NCBI GenBank assembly: GCA_913776825.1
Contig: CAJYPV010000027.1
Coordinates: forward strand, 366,790 to 430,789
DNA: 64,000 nt
Direction: 5' to 3'
DNA from: Burkholderiaceae bacterium
GTDB taxonomy: Bacteria > Pseudomonadota > Gammaproteobacteria > Burkholderiales > Burkholderiaceae_C
Positions within the stretch are counted from its first letter, which is position 1, and each line of letters opens with the position of its first letter. The notes below the pieces were generated by a model. It made no database searches and was not told the origin of the DNA. It saw only the letters and a program-made list of their open reading frames with translations. Positions 1-8,752 of the stretch are shown here, piece after piece. A program made the translations under genes and the position numbers.

Positions 1-3000
1 GCAACATCCTGAAAGGCCTTACCCTGCAGGGCGCCGATGCGGTGCTGGCGGTCGCGGGCGGCCTGCCGCCCGGCTTCAACGATGTGCGCGAGATGGTCGG
101 CAAGACCGAATCGGAGCTGGTCGCGCTGTATGGGGCCTTCAGCTGGGATGACTTCGGCATGCCGGCCGACTTCTGGACCGCCGCGGCCGGCAATGGCAGC
201 ACGCTGAACCTGCCGGCCACCGCGTCGGTGAAGTCGCCCGGCATCAGCGTGGTGCGCACCGGGACCGGTGACCTGTCCTTGATCGCGGGCGGCCAGATGG
301 CGCTGCGCTCGGCCTACGGGGTCTATACCGCCGGCACGCCCAGCAGCCTGGGCAGCGCCGCGCTGGACGCGCCTTACCAGCAGCCGCGCGGTCGCATCGC
401 CGGCGGCTCGGTGCTGGGCACGGTGGCACTGGGCCAGTCGGCCGCGTATGAAGCGCTGGTCAGCGGCAGCGACAGCCTCTACCGCGCCTGGTATCCGCAT
501 GGCGGGGGCAATCTCTCGGTCGATGTGGGCGGCCATCTCACCGGCGACAGCTGGAGCTCCAGCGGCGAGACCGCCTGGGCCAGCAGCAGCGTCGGCAACT
601 GGCTGTGGCGCCAGGGCACCGGCGGCACGCCTGGCGTGGAGCCGGTGCCGACGGCCTGGTGGATCAACTTCGGCACCTATGCCTCGCGTGAGAGCAATGG
701 CGTCAGCTACTGGCCCGCCGTGGTGGGCTTCACCGGCCTGGGCACGCTGGGCGGCGGCAATGCCACGATCCGTGTCGGCGGCGATGCCGGCGTGATCACC
801 CAGAAGACCACCGCGCCCGCCACGCTCAACAACAGCAACAGCACCGCCGCGCGCAGCGAGGGCCTGGTGCTGGCGGTGGGCAGCAGCGGCCGCGTGCTGG
901 CGGATGGCCAGGTGCTGCAGACCGGCGGCGGCGATCTGGAGGTGACGATCGGCGGCGGCTGGAATAGTCATCTCGACGGACGATTGAGCGGGGGCGTGGC
1001 CGGCGTGGCCCAGACCCACGAGCTGTACGGCGCGATGGTCAACCTGCGCGGCGCGATCAATCTGGCCGCCGGACAGGTCGGCACGATCGAGCGCTTCTAC
1101 GGCGGCGTGCAGGATGCGCGTGAGCTGCGGGCGGCCGATCCCTTCGTGTCGACCGCGTCGCGAGCCACCGGCGGCTTGATGCTGATGCCGGGTGATTCGG
1201 TGGCCGCCGTCCGCAGCCGCGGCGATCTCGTGTTGGGGGGCGCCGGCGATCCGGGCCTGGTGCTCACGCCGAATGGCACCGCTTTCCGCGCAAGCTCGGG
1301 CTCTGGCGAGATGGGTACCAGCTGGTTCACCTTGTGGTCGGACCGCACCGCACTGTCCTTGAACTCGGTCGGCGGTCAACTGGCCCTGGATACCCGGGCC
1401 AGTGAATCCAGCGCCCAGACGGCCAACGGCAACTGGGACTTCACCAGTCGCGGCGGCTGGTTCCTGCTGCCCGGCAAGGTCAGCGCGTGGGCACCCGCAG
1501 GCAGCATCTACTACGGGACGTCCGCCTCCTTCGGCAATACCGAGGGCGCTGCCACGCAGTGGAACACCGCCGGTCTGCTGCTGGCGCCGTTGGGCGAGCG
1601 GCGCATCGAGCTGCTGGCCGGTCAGTCGCTGTATGGCGGCGGTCAGCCGATCAGCAGTTCCGGGGCCGACCCCGCCATCATGGCCACCGTGCAGCATCCC
1701 GCCTTCGCCGGCTATGACAAGGACGCCAGCACCCAGGCCGCGCTGGCCGCCAACGGCCAGGCGGACGGCGCGCTGGTGGGCTACGGCTTGCAGCCGCTGC
1801 TGGTGTTCGGCGTCAACACCGTCGGGGAGCGCGCCGTGGCAACGACCGCGTCCGAGCCGTCGCGCTTCTATGCCGCTCAGGGCGACATCGTCGGACTGCA
1901 GACCGGCACGGTGGTCGACTACAGCGCCGGCGTGCGCGGCGGCCAGCGCGACCGCGTCGCGGTCGGACCGGTCGCCATCAAGGCCGGCCGGGACATCGTC
2001 TACACCGGCACTCGCCTCGGCGACACCCGGCCGCTGGTCAACGGATTGACCTCCGACGACATGAGCGGCAGCCTGTCCGGCAACCTCATCGTCAACACCC
2101 ATCCGCACGACGTGTCGGTGATCCAGGCAGGTCGCGACATCCTCTATGCGAATGTGGATGTGGCGGGCCCCGGCGTGCTGGAGATCAGCGCCGGTCGGCA
2201 TGTGATCCAGAACGACCGTGCGACGCTCAACAGCCTCGGCCCGGTGCTCTCCAGCGATGCGCGGCCTGGCGCCAGCATCGTGGTGCAGGCCGGTGTGGGC
2301 CCGCAGGGGCCCGATGAGGCCGGGCTGCTGCAGCGTTATCTCAATCCGGCCAATCTGGCGGTGGCGGGTCAGTCGCTGGCCGAGCAGCCGGGCAAGGTCA
2401 TCAAGACCTATGGGTCGGAGCTGGCGGACTGGTTGAGCGATCGCTATGCCTTCAAGGGCACGGCGGAGGACGCGATGCGCTTCTTCAACGGCCTGGCGCC
2501 CGAACAGCAGCGCCTCTTCGCGCGGCAGATCTTCTTCGCTGAATTGCGGGAGGCGGGACGTGAGTACACCGCGGTCGACGGGCCGCGCACCGGCAGCTAT
2601 CTGCGCGGACGCAACGCCATCGCCGCGATGTTCCCGCTGCAGAACCCGCAGTCGCCGGCCGTCACCGGCAGCGGCAATCTGCTGATGTATGGCGGCGCAG
2701 GCATCCACACCGATCTGGGTGGCGACATCCAGGTGCTCACCCCGGCGGGCGCACAGACCTACGGCGTCGAAGGCGCGGCGCCGCCGTCGACGGCGGGCCT
2801 GATCACCCGAGGCCGTGGCGACATCCAGCTCTATGCGCTGGACAGCATCCTGCTGGGCCAGAGCCGGGTGATGACCACCTTCGGCGGCGACATCCTGGCC
2901 TGGTCGGCCCGGGGCGACATCAATGCGGGCCGAGGCGCCAAGACCACGGTGGTCTTCACGCCACCGCGCCGGGTCTACGACCTGGTGGGCAATGTGAGCC

Positions 3001-3539
3001 TGTCACCGGATGTGCCGAGCACCGGCGCGGGCATCGCCACGCTCAATCCGCTGTCCGAAGTGAAGCCGGGGGACATCGACCTCATCGCCCCGCTGGGCAC
3101 GGTGGACGCGGGCGAAGCGGGCATCCGGGTCTCCGGCAACATCAACATCGCGGCGCTGCAGGTCGCGAATGCGGCCAACATCCAGGTGAAGGGCGCGTCC
3201 GCCGGATTGCCCACGGTCGCGGCGGTCAATGTCAGCGCCCTGACCAGCGCCAGCACGGCGGCCAGCACCGCCGCCGCCGCGGCGCAGGAGGTGCTGCAAC
3301 GGGAACGCGAGGCGGTGCGGCAGCAGCAGCCCTCGACCTTCACCGTCCGGGTGCTCGGCTTCGGTCAGGAGACCGCACCGGCGCCAGCCGGGACCAGCTC
3401 GCCGGCCACCAGCCGCGCGTCGGTGCCGTATGACCCGAACAGCCCGGTGCAGATCCTCGGCCATGGCAAGGCGCTGGATCCGGCCCTGATGAGCCAGCTC
3501 ACCGAGGCCGAACGACGCGCGCTCGCCAACAAGCCATGA
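1..3539 (+). CDS. Filamentous haemagglutinin (TpsA), DUF3739 type, C-terminal part
   Basis: The frame is already open at base 3 and runs to TGA at 3537-3539, so this is the last ~1,178 residues of a larger gene that begins outside the window. The protein is Gly/Ala/Ser/Thr-rich with recurring short beta-strand units (GGDL, AGRDI, GRGDI), as expected for the beta-helix of a two-partner-secretion exoprotein. The stretch around 2,400-2,650 contains the block EQQRLFARQIFFAELREAG, which I recognise as a hallmark of DUF3739 at the end of this adhesin family. The TpsB pore gene follows at 3900, so this is probably its secreted substrate. No C-terminal toxin domain is visible; the tail is a low-complexity Ala/Gln/Pro stretch. 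Confidence 0.9.
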   Translation, partial: NILKGLTLQGADAVLAVAGGLPPGFNDVREMVGKTESELVALYGAFSWDDFGMPADFWTAAAGNGSTLNLPATASVKSPGISVVRTGTGDLSLIAGGQMALRSAYGVYTAGTPSSLGSAALDAPYQQPRGRIAGGSVLGTVALGQSAAYEALVSGSDSLYRAWYPHGGGNLSVDVGGHLTGDSWSSSGETAWASSSVGNWLWRQGTGGTPGVEPVPTAWWINFGTYASRESNGVSYWPAVVGFTGLGTLGGGNATIRVGGDAGVITQKTTAPATLNNSNSTAARSEGLVLAVGSSGRVLADGQVLQTGGGDLEVTIGGGWNSHLDGRLSGGVAGVAQTHELYGAMVNLRGAINLAAGQVGTIERFYGGVQDARELRAADPFVSTASRATGGLMLMPGDSVAAVRSRGDLVLGGAGDPGLVLTPNGTAFRASSGSGEMGTSWFTLWSDRTALSLNSVGGQLALDTRASESSAQTANGNWDFTSRGGWFLLPGKVSAWAPAGSIYYGTSASFGNTEGAATQWNTAGLLLAPLGERRIELLAGQSLYGGGQPISSSGADPAIMATVQHPAFAGYDKDASTQAALAANGQADGALVGYGLQPLLVFGVNTVGERAVATTASEPSRFYAAQGDIVGLQTGTVVDYSAGVRGGQRDRVAVGPVAIKAGRDIVYTGTRLGDTRPLVNGLTSDDMSGSLSGNLIVNTHPHDVSVIQAGRDILYANVDVAGPGVLEISAGRHVIQNDRATLNSLGPVLSSDARPGASIVVQAGVGPQGPDEAGLLQRYLNPANLAVAGQSLAEQPGKVIKTYGSELADWLSDRYAFKGTAEDAMRFFNGLAPEQQRLFARQIFFAELREAGREYTAVDGPRTGSYLRGRNAIAAMFPLQNPQSPAVTGSGNLLMYGGAGIHTDLGGDIQVLTPAGAQTYGVEGAAPPSTAGLITRGRGDIQLYALDSILLGQSRVMTTFGGDILAWSARGDINAGRGAKTTVVFTPPRRVYDLVGNVSLSPDVPSTGAGIATLNPLSEVKPGDIDLIAPLGTVDAGEAGIRVSGNINIAALQVANAANIQVKGASAGLPTVAAVNVSALTSASTAASTAAAAAQEVLQREREAVRQQQPSTFTVRVLGFGQETAPAPAGTSSPATSRASVPYDPNSPVQILGHGKALDPALMSQLTEAERRALANKP

Positions 3540-3610
3540 CGATGTGACGGCTTGGCGCCGTCGCGCCGTGGCGCGTGGCGAGCGCGCCTGACGGATCGCG
3601 CTTCACCCCA

Positions 3611-3643
3611 AGCCCCTGCTGGCCAGTCCCGCAGGGGCTTTTT
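3611..3643 (+). terminator. Rho-independent terminator after the TpsA gene
   Basis: A perfect 9-bp stem (AGCCCCTGC at 3611-3619 with GCAGGGGCT at 3631-3639) with an 11-base loop is followed directly by a run of five T (3639-3643). It lies 72 bp after the TpsA stop and would separate adhesin transcription from the downstream TpsB-ExbB-ExbD-TonB genes. Confidence 0.85.
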
Positions 3644-3899
3644 CATCGGCGATCCATCTCGAGGTTCTTCCTGCATCGCCGCGGCCCGGCGTGGGCATCG
3701 GCCTCATCGCCTGGGTCGACGCAAATCCGCGTCGAAGATTTTTATGAAGTTTTCGTGACTTGGCGCGGTTTCCAGGCGCGTGCGACGTCTAGGTATCAAG
3801 ACGTGAGGCTGACATCTGTCGCCGCCAGCATGACGGCGGGCGACGCCAGGTGTCGCCGCTTCGGCGTCCATCCAAGAACACAGGAACGGGGCAGAGCAG
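3644..3899. other. Intergenic leader of the TpsB gene
   Basis: With the terminator this makes a 360-bp gap between the TpsA and TpsB genes. It holds a short AT-rich patch (about 3727-3760) in an otherwise GC-rich stretch, which is where a promoter for the TpsB operon would be expected. I cannot assign -35/-10 boxes with confidence and see no other element. Confidence 0.4.
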
Positions 3900-5621
3900 A
3901 TGAGGGAGTTGACAGTGACCGGGCCCGCTTCGGCGACGTGGCCGGCGCGGCCGAGGGCATGTCCTGCGGCGCGGCGCACGACGCTCGGCGATGCGCTCCG
4001 GATCGTCGCGGGCGCGGCGGCGCTGGTGTCGGGCCTGGCGCATGCGCAGGGCTCGGCCGCCGAGGCGCCGCCCCGCGCCGAGCCCGGCGCCCCCGCCGCG
4101 GTGAAGCCCTCGGCGAACGACACCGCCCCGACGGCGCCAGTCGACGTCTTCGAATTTCTGGTGCGTGGCAATACCGTGCTGGACGCCCGCACCATCGAGC
4201 GCGCGGTGACACCGTTCCTCGGCCCGGCGCGGTCCCGTCAGGATCTGGAATCGGCGCGTGAAGCGCTGGCGGCCGCGTACCAGGCGGCGGGCTACCAGTC
4301 CGCGCATGTGGACCTGCCGGAGCAATCCTTCACCGACGGCATCGTGCTGCTGCTGGTCAACGAAGTGCGCATCGGCCGACTGCGGGTCACCGGCAGCGAA
4401 TACACCTCGCTGCGGACGGTGAAGGACCAGGTCCCGTCCTTGAGCGAGGGCCAGGTGCCCAACTTCGAGCAGGCGCAAGTCGAGCTGAATGCGCTCAACC
4501 GCAGCGGACAGCGCCAGGTGATGCCGCTGGTGCGACCGGGCAGCCTGCCGGGCACCATGGATGTGGACCTGAAGGTGGACGACCGCAGCCCCTGGCGGGC
4601 CAGCGTCGGCCTCAACAACGACAAGAGCGCCGACACGCGTGACCTGCGCCTGAGCCTGTCCATCGGTCACGACAACCTCTGGCAACTCGGCCACAGCGCT
4701 TCGCTCAGCCTGTATGCGACGCCGCAGGACTTCAGCCAGACGAACGTCGTCTCCGGCAGCTACACCGCACCGCTGCGGGCGAGCGCCTGGAGCGTGGAGG
4801 CGTCGGGCTATGTCTCCGACAGCAACATGGCGACGCTCGGCGGCACCACGGTGCTCGGCAAAGGCTATTCCGCCGGCCTGAAGACCAGCTACGCGGTGCC
4901 CGACAGCGGCGCCTGGTGGCACAGCCTCAGCCTGGGCCTGGACTTCAAGCGCAATCGGGAGTCGCTGCGGGTCGGCGCGACGGGTGACACGGTGCCGCTG
5001 GACTATGTGCCGATCACGCTGGCCTACGCCGGCGTGCGCCAAGGCGAGCGCAGCCAGCTGAGCCTGGCCTTGTCGGCGGTGACGGGCGCGCGCCTGCTCG
5101 GCTACGGCAGCGACTGGCGCGCGTTCGACTACAAGCGCTACAAGTCCTCGCCGAGCTTCCTGGTGCTCAAGGGCGATCTGAACGGCAGCCTGACGATGGA
5201 CAGCGGCGCCCAGCTCGCGATGCGGCTGGCGGTGCAGGCCAGCGATTCGCCGCTGGTCTCCAGCGAGCAGATGGCCGCCGGCGGCATGAATTCGGTGCGG
5301 GGCTATCTGTCGGCCGAACGGGTCGGCGATGTGGGTGTCGTGGGTGCGCTGGAAGCGCGCACGCCGGCCCTGACCGTGCCGGAGATCGCGCTGGACAACG
5401 CCCGGCTCTACAGCTTCTTCGACTTCGGTCACCTGCGACTGCGCGAGCCGTTGCCGGAACAGCAGAGCCGCTTCACCGTGTTCTCGCTGGGCCTGGGCAC
5501 CAGCTTCGGTCTCGGCCGGCAGGTCAGCGGTCGGCTGGACCTCGGTTATCCGTTGCGCGCGGGCGATCGCACCGAGCGACACGACCCGCGCCTCACCTTC
5601 CATCTCAATGCCAGCTACTGA
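3900..5621 (+). CDS. ShlB/FhaC/HecB-family two-partner secretion pore (TpsB)
   Basis: This 573-residue outer-membrane pore exports the TpsA haemagglutinin to the cell surface. A signal peptide ends near the AHA-Q at about residue 50. Two POTRA-like modules follow (about 80-155, with the VRGNTVLDA opening, and 155-230), then a 16-strand-type beta-barrel from about 235 to a terminal aromatic residue (Tyr573). The family signature VRGY of the L6 loop is at residues 466-469. Length and order match FhaC/ShlB. It lies after the TpsA terminator and before the ExbB-like gene, so it probably heads an operon continuing to about 11.4 kb. Confidence 0.93.
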   Translation: MRELTVTGPASATWPARPRACPAARRTTLGDALRIVAGAAALVSGLAHAQGSAAEAPPRAEPGAPAAVKPSANDTAPTAPVDVFEFLVRGNTVLDARTIERAVTPFLGPARSRQDLESAREALAAAYQAAGYQSAHVDLPEQSFTDGIVLLLVNEVRIGRLRVTGSEYTSLRTVKDQVPSLSEGQVPNFEQAQVELNALNRSGQRQVMPLVRPGSLPGTMDVDLKVDDRSPWRASVGLNNDKSADTRDLRLSLSIGHDNLWQLGHSASLSLYATPQDFSQTNVVSGSYTAPLRASAWSVEASGYVSDSNMATLGGTTVLGKGYSAGLKTSYAVPDSGAWWHSLSLGLDFKRNRESLRVGATGDTVPLDYVPITLAYAGVRQGERSQLSLALSAVTGARLLGYGSDWRAFDYKRYKSSPSFLVLKGDLNGSLTMDSGAQLAMRLAVQASDSPLVSSEQMAAGGMNSVRGYLSAERVGDVGVVGALEARTPALTVPEIALDNARLYSFFDFGHLRLREPLPEQQSRFTVFSLGLGTSFGLGRQVSGRLDLGYPLRAGDRTERHDPRLTFHLNASY

Positions 5622-5673
5622 GCCGGCCGTTGTCATGTTCCATCGAATCAAGACTTTCGCGGAGATCCCCGCC

Positions 5674-7443
5674 ATGCGACGTTTTCTCTTCCTTGCGTTC
5701 TCGCTGCTGGCCGCGCTCTGGCCGGGACTCTCCCATGCCTGGTGGCAGGCCGACTGGGCCTACCGCAAGCCCATCACGCTGGATGCCGGCCCGCAAGGCG
5801 CCGCGCTGGGCGGTGACAGCGGCCGCACGCCCGTGCTGCTGCGGCTGCACACCGGCAACTTCAGCTTCCAGGGCGTGTCCGAGACCGGCGCCGATCTGCG
5901 CTTCATCGCCGCCGACGACAAGACGTTGCTGAACCACCAGATCGAGCAATTCGATCCGCTGCTGGGCATGGCGCTGGTGTGGGTGGATGTGCCGTCGCTG
6001 CCGGCCGGCGCGCCGCAGAAGATCTGGATGTACTACGGCAATCCGAAAGCCCCGGCGGGCGGCAATGGTCAGCGCAGCTTCGATCCGGACTACACCCTGG
6101 TCTATCACTTCGCCGAGTCCGGCGCGCCGGCTCGCGACACCACCGCCTACGGCAACCATGCGCAGACCACCACGGCCAGCGCCGAAGGCACGGTCATCGG
6201 CCGGGGCGCGCAGTTGGGCCGCGCACCGCTGATGCTGCCGGCCTCGCCGTCGCTCGCGCTGGCTGCCGGCGCAGCTTTCACCTTCAGCGCGTGGGTGCGT
6301 CCGGACGCGGTGAACGATCGGCAGGTGATCTATGCGCGCCGCGATGGCGGCAGCCAATTGGTGATCGGAATCGATCAGGGCATCCCGTTCGTGGAGGTCA
6401 ATGGTCAGCGCAGCGCGCCGGGTCTGCCGATCGCCGCCGGACAGTGGTCGCATCTGGCCTTGAAGGCCGAGTCCGGCGCCGTGACGCTGCTGGTCGGCGG
6501 TCGGACGGCTGCCCGACTGGCGGTGGCGCTGCCGGCGCTGAACACGCCGGCATCGGTGGGCGCGGATGCGGGGCAGGGTTCGGCGTTTGTCGGCGCCATC
6601 GATGAACTGCGGCTGTCCAAGGTCGCGCGTCCCGAGGCGCTGCTGCTCGCCGATGCGGTCTCGCAGGGCGCCGAGTCGCGGCTCAGCCAGTTCGGCCCGG
6701 ACGAGCAGCAGGCCGGCAAGAGCCACTTCGGTTTCATCCTCGCGGCCATGCCGCTGGATGCCTGGGTGGTGGTGGGCCTGCTGGGACTGATGATGGTGAT
6801 CTCCTGGATCATCATGATCGGCAAGGGCCGCAGCTTCGGTGCGATGGAGCGGGCCAATGCGGACTTCATGACCCACTTCCGCGAGACCGCCGGCCATGCG
6901 CTGGATTCGTTGGTCAAGCGGCAGACGGTGGCCGAGGGCGTGAAGGCCGATTCGCCGCTGTGGCGACTTTATGCCGTGGCCATCGAGGAACTCGAGCGGC
7001 GCCATGCCAACGGCTATGACGTGAATGCGGTGTCGGCCTCGACCATCGGCGCCATCCGGGCGGCGATGGACGGCGTGATGGTGCGCGAATCCGAAAAGAT
7101 GGCGCGCCGGATGAACTGGTTGTCCACGACCATTGAAGGCGCGCCCTATGTCGGCCTGTTCGGCACGGTGATCGGCATCATGCTGGTGTTCGTGGTGGCG
7201 GCCATGGCCGGTGCGGTGGACATCAACTCGGTCGCGCCGGGCATGGCGGCCGCGCTGCTGTGTACCGCGGCGGGCCTGGGCGTCGCGATTCCGGCGCTGT
7301 TCGGCTACAACTGGCTGGCCGCGCGGTCGGAAGCGATCGGTGCGGACATGGCGGTGTTCGTCGACGAATTCGCGACCCGGCTGGCCGAGGAGCAGGGCGA
7401 GGGCCGCCAACTGCGCGCCGTCAGCGCCATGCGGAGCGCCTGA
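5674..7443 (+). CDS. DUF2341/LamG domains fused to a MotA/TolQ/ExbB proton channel
   Basis: This 589-residue protein has a clear signal peptide (MRRFLFLAF...SHA) and then a DUF2341-like domain (about 28-135). A LamG/concanavalin-type beta-sandwich follows (about 140-330; FTFSAWVRPD, AIDELRLSK). The C-terminal half is an ExbB/TolQ channel: TM1 at about 361-383, a cytoplasmic helix-rich section, and TM2/TM3 at about 492-546 (YVGLFGTVIGI and the MAAALLCTAAGLGVAIPALF block). I chose ATG 5674 because GGAG lies nine bases upstream and the signal peptide starts there; a start at 5608 would overlap the TpsB gene. It should form an inner-membrane proton-driven motor with ExbD (7447) and carry a large periplasmic carbohydrate-binding-like head. 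The head's ligand is unknown. Confidence 0.9.
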   Translation: MRRFLFLAFSLLAALWPGLSHAWWQADWAYRKPITLDAGPQGAALGGDSGRTPVLLRLHTGNFSFQGVSETGADLRFIAADDKTLLNHQIEQFDPLLGMALVWVDVPSLPAGAPQKIWMYYGNPKAPAGGNGQRSFDPDYTLVYHFAESGAPARDTTAYGNHAQTTTASAEGTVIGRGAQLGRAPLMLPASPSLALAAGAAFTFSAWVRPDAVNDRQVIYARRDGGSQLVIGIDQGIPFVEVNGQRSAPGLPIAAGQWSHLALKAESGAVTLLVGGRTAARLAVALPALNTPASVGADAGQGSAFVGAIDELRLSKVARPEALLLADAVSQGAESRLSQFGPDEQQAGKSHFGFILAAMPLDAWVVVGLLGLMMVISWIIMIGKGRSFGAMERANADFMTHFRETAGHALDSLVKRQTVAEGVKADSPLWRLYAVAIEELERRHANGYDVNAVSASTIGAIRAAMDGVMVRESEKMARRMNWLSTTIEGAPYVGLFGTVIGIMLVFVVAAMAGAVDINSVAPGMAAALLCTAAGLGVAIPALFGYNWLAARSEAIGADMAVFVDEFATRLAEEQGEGRQLRAVSAMRSA

Positions 7444-7446
7444 GCC

Positions 7447-7857
7447 ATGGCCCGCGCAGCGCAATTCGGCGTCAAGCGACGCAGCGGCGGCATCAACATC
7501 ACGCCCTTTGTGGACGTGCTGCTGGTGGTGCTGGTGATCTTCATCCTCACCAGCAACGCCAGCATTCCCGGCATCAAGGTGGACCTGCCGAAGGCAAGTT
7601 CGGCCATCCCGCTCGAGAAGCCCAAGACCAAGGCCATCACCATCGACAACGGCGGTCGGCTCTTCCTGGATGCCTATCCGGTCAGCCTGGCCGAGCTGGA
7701 AGAGCGGCTGCGCACCGAGAAGGCGATGAATCCGGACTTTCCGGTCATCGTCCGCGGCGAGTCGGCCGTGCAGTACGCCAAGGTGGTCGAGGTGCTGGAC
7801 CTGCTGCGGCGCATCGAGCTCACCCAGGTCGGGCTGGTGACCGGCAAGCCGGCGTGA
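7447..7857 (+). CDS. exbD: Biopolymer transport protein ExbD/TolR
   Basis: This 136-residue inner-membrane protein has the ExbD layout: a short cytoplasmic N terminus, one transmembrane helix at about residues 18-37 and a periplasmic domain. Asp23 in the motif TPFVDVLLVVLV is at the place of the proton-carrying aspartate of ExbD/TolR. The start codon follows the ExbB-fusion stop by three bases, so translation is probably coupled. It should supply the second subunit of the proton channel that energises the TonB-like protein encoded next. Confidence 0.95.
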   Translation: MARAAQFGVKRRSGGINITPFVDVLLVVLVIFILTSNASIPGIKVDLPKASSAIPLEKPKTKAITIDNGGRLFLDAYPVSLAELEERLRTEKAMNPDFPVIVRGESAVQYAKVVEVLDLLRRIELTQVGLVTGKPA

Positions 7858-7867
7858 GGCCACGGTC

Positions 7868-8590
7868 GTGACGCCGAACCGTTCCTCTCCGACCGCGCTG
7901 CGCGGCTTCTGGCGCCGCTGGGGCGGCTGGCTCACCGCCGCCGTGCTGGTGCTGCTGCTGGGCGGCGGGCTGTGGCATCTGCTGTCCGGCACCGCCAGCA
8001 CCCGCCGCGAGGCCCCGCAGACGGCGCTGCTGTCGCTGCCGTTGCCGCCCCCACCGCCACCCCCGCCGCCTGTGGAGAAACCGCCCGAGCCGGTGCCCGA
8101 GAAGATCGAGAAGATCGCCGAGGTCACGCCCACGCCGGACAAGCCGGCGGAGCCGAAGGCCGATGAGCCGGCGCCTGATCCCAGCCGGGACCTGGGCGAC
8201 CCCGTCACGCTGGACGGTGCGGCCCAGGCCGGCACCGACGCGTTCGGCGTGCAGGCAGGTCGCGGCGGCGGCATGAGCGGCACGGGTGGCGGCGGTGGTG
8301 GTGGCGCCCTGGGGCAGGCGTCCTATGCACGCTATGTGTCGTCGCGGCTGCAGCAGGCGCTGTCCCGCGATGCCCGAACCCGGCAACTGGCCTTCGACGA
8401 CATCCGGCTCGATCTCTGGCTCAACGCCGAGGGACAGACCGTGCGCGTCGAGTTGGTGCAGGGATCGGGCAATGCGCGCATCGATCCGCTGGTGCTGGCC
8501 GTTGTCCGCGAGCTCGCGTCGATGGACGAGCGCCCGCCGGCCGCGATGCGCTATCCGATGCGGGTCTCGATGCGGGGCGTCCGGCCGTGA
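7868..8590 (+). CDS. TonB-like energy transducer
   Basis: This 240-residue protein starts with GTG ten bases after exbD. It has a single N-terminal transmembrane anchor (about 20-40) that includes a His (GLWHLL), like the TonB membrane helix. A Pro-rich spacer with nine consecutive prolines and Glu/Lys/Pro repeats (about 58-105) follows, then a Gly-rich hinge and a C-terminal globular domain (about 145-240) with TonB/TolA-like strands (LDLWLNAEGQTVRVELVQGSG). It should span the periplasm and pass ExbB/ExbD energy to an outer-membrane partner. Candidates in the locus are the porin at 8753 or TpsB; neither shows an evident TonB box. Confidence 0.85.
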   Translation: MTPNRSSPTALRGFWRRWGGWLTAAVLVLLLGGGLWHLLSGTASTRREAPQTALLSLPLPPPPPPPPPVEKPPEPVPEKIEKIAEVTPTPDKPAEPKADEPAPDPSRDLGDPVTLDGAAQAGTDAFGVQAGRGGGMSGTGGGGGGGALGQASYARYVSSRLQQALSRDARTRQLAFDDIRLDLWLNAEGQTVRVELVQGSGNARIDPLVLAVVRELASMDERPPAAMRYPMRVSMRGVRP

Positions 8591-8752
8591 GGCGGAAGGC
8601 CGTTGCCTTCGCGGTCGGCGTGGCCGTGGCGCTGGTCCTGGTCCTGGTGCCAGTGCCCGGGCGCCAACCCTTCTCCTCTTTGTTGAAGCGATCGGACGGG
8701 ACGCCATCGGGCGTGCGCGGTCCGTCGCTCATCGTGAATCTCGAAAGTCGTC

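Noticed and set aside
5605..8283. 892-residue minus-strand frame opposite the ExbB/ExbD/TonB genes
   Set aside because: Antisense shadow with His/Arg/Gln-rich composition; plus-strand families are unambiguous.
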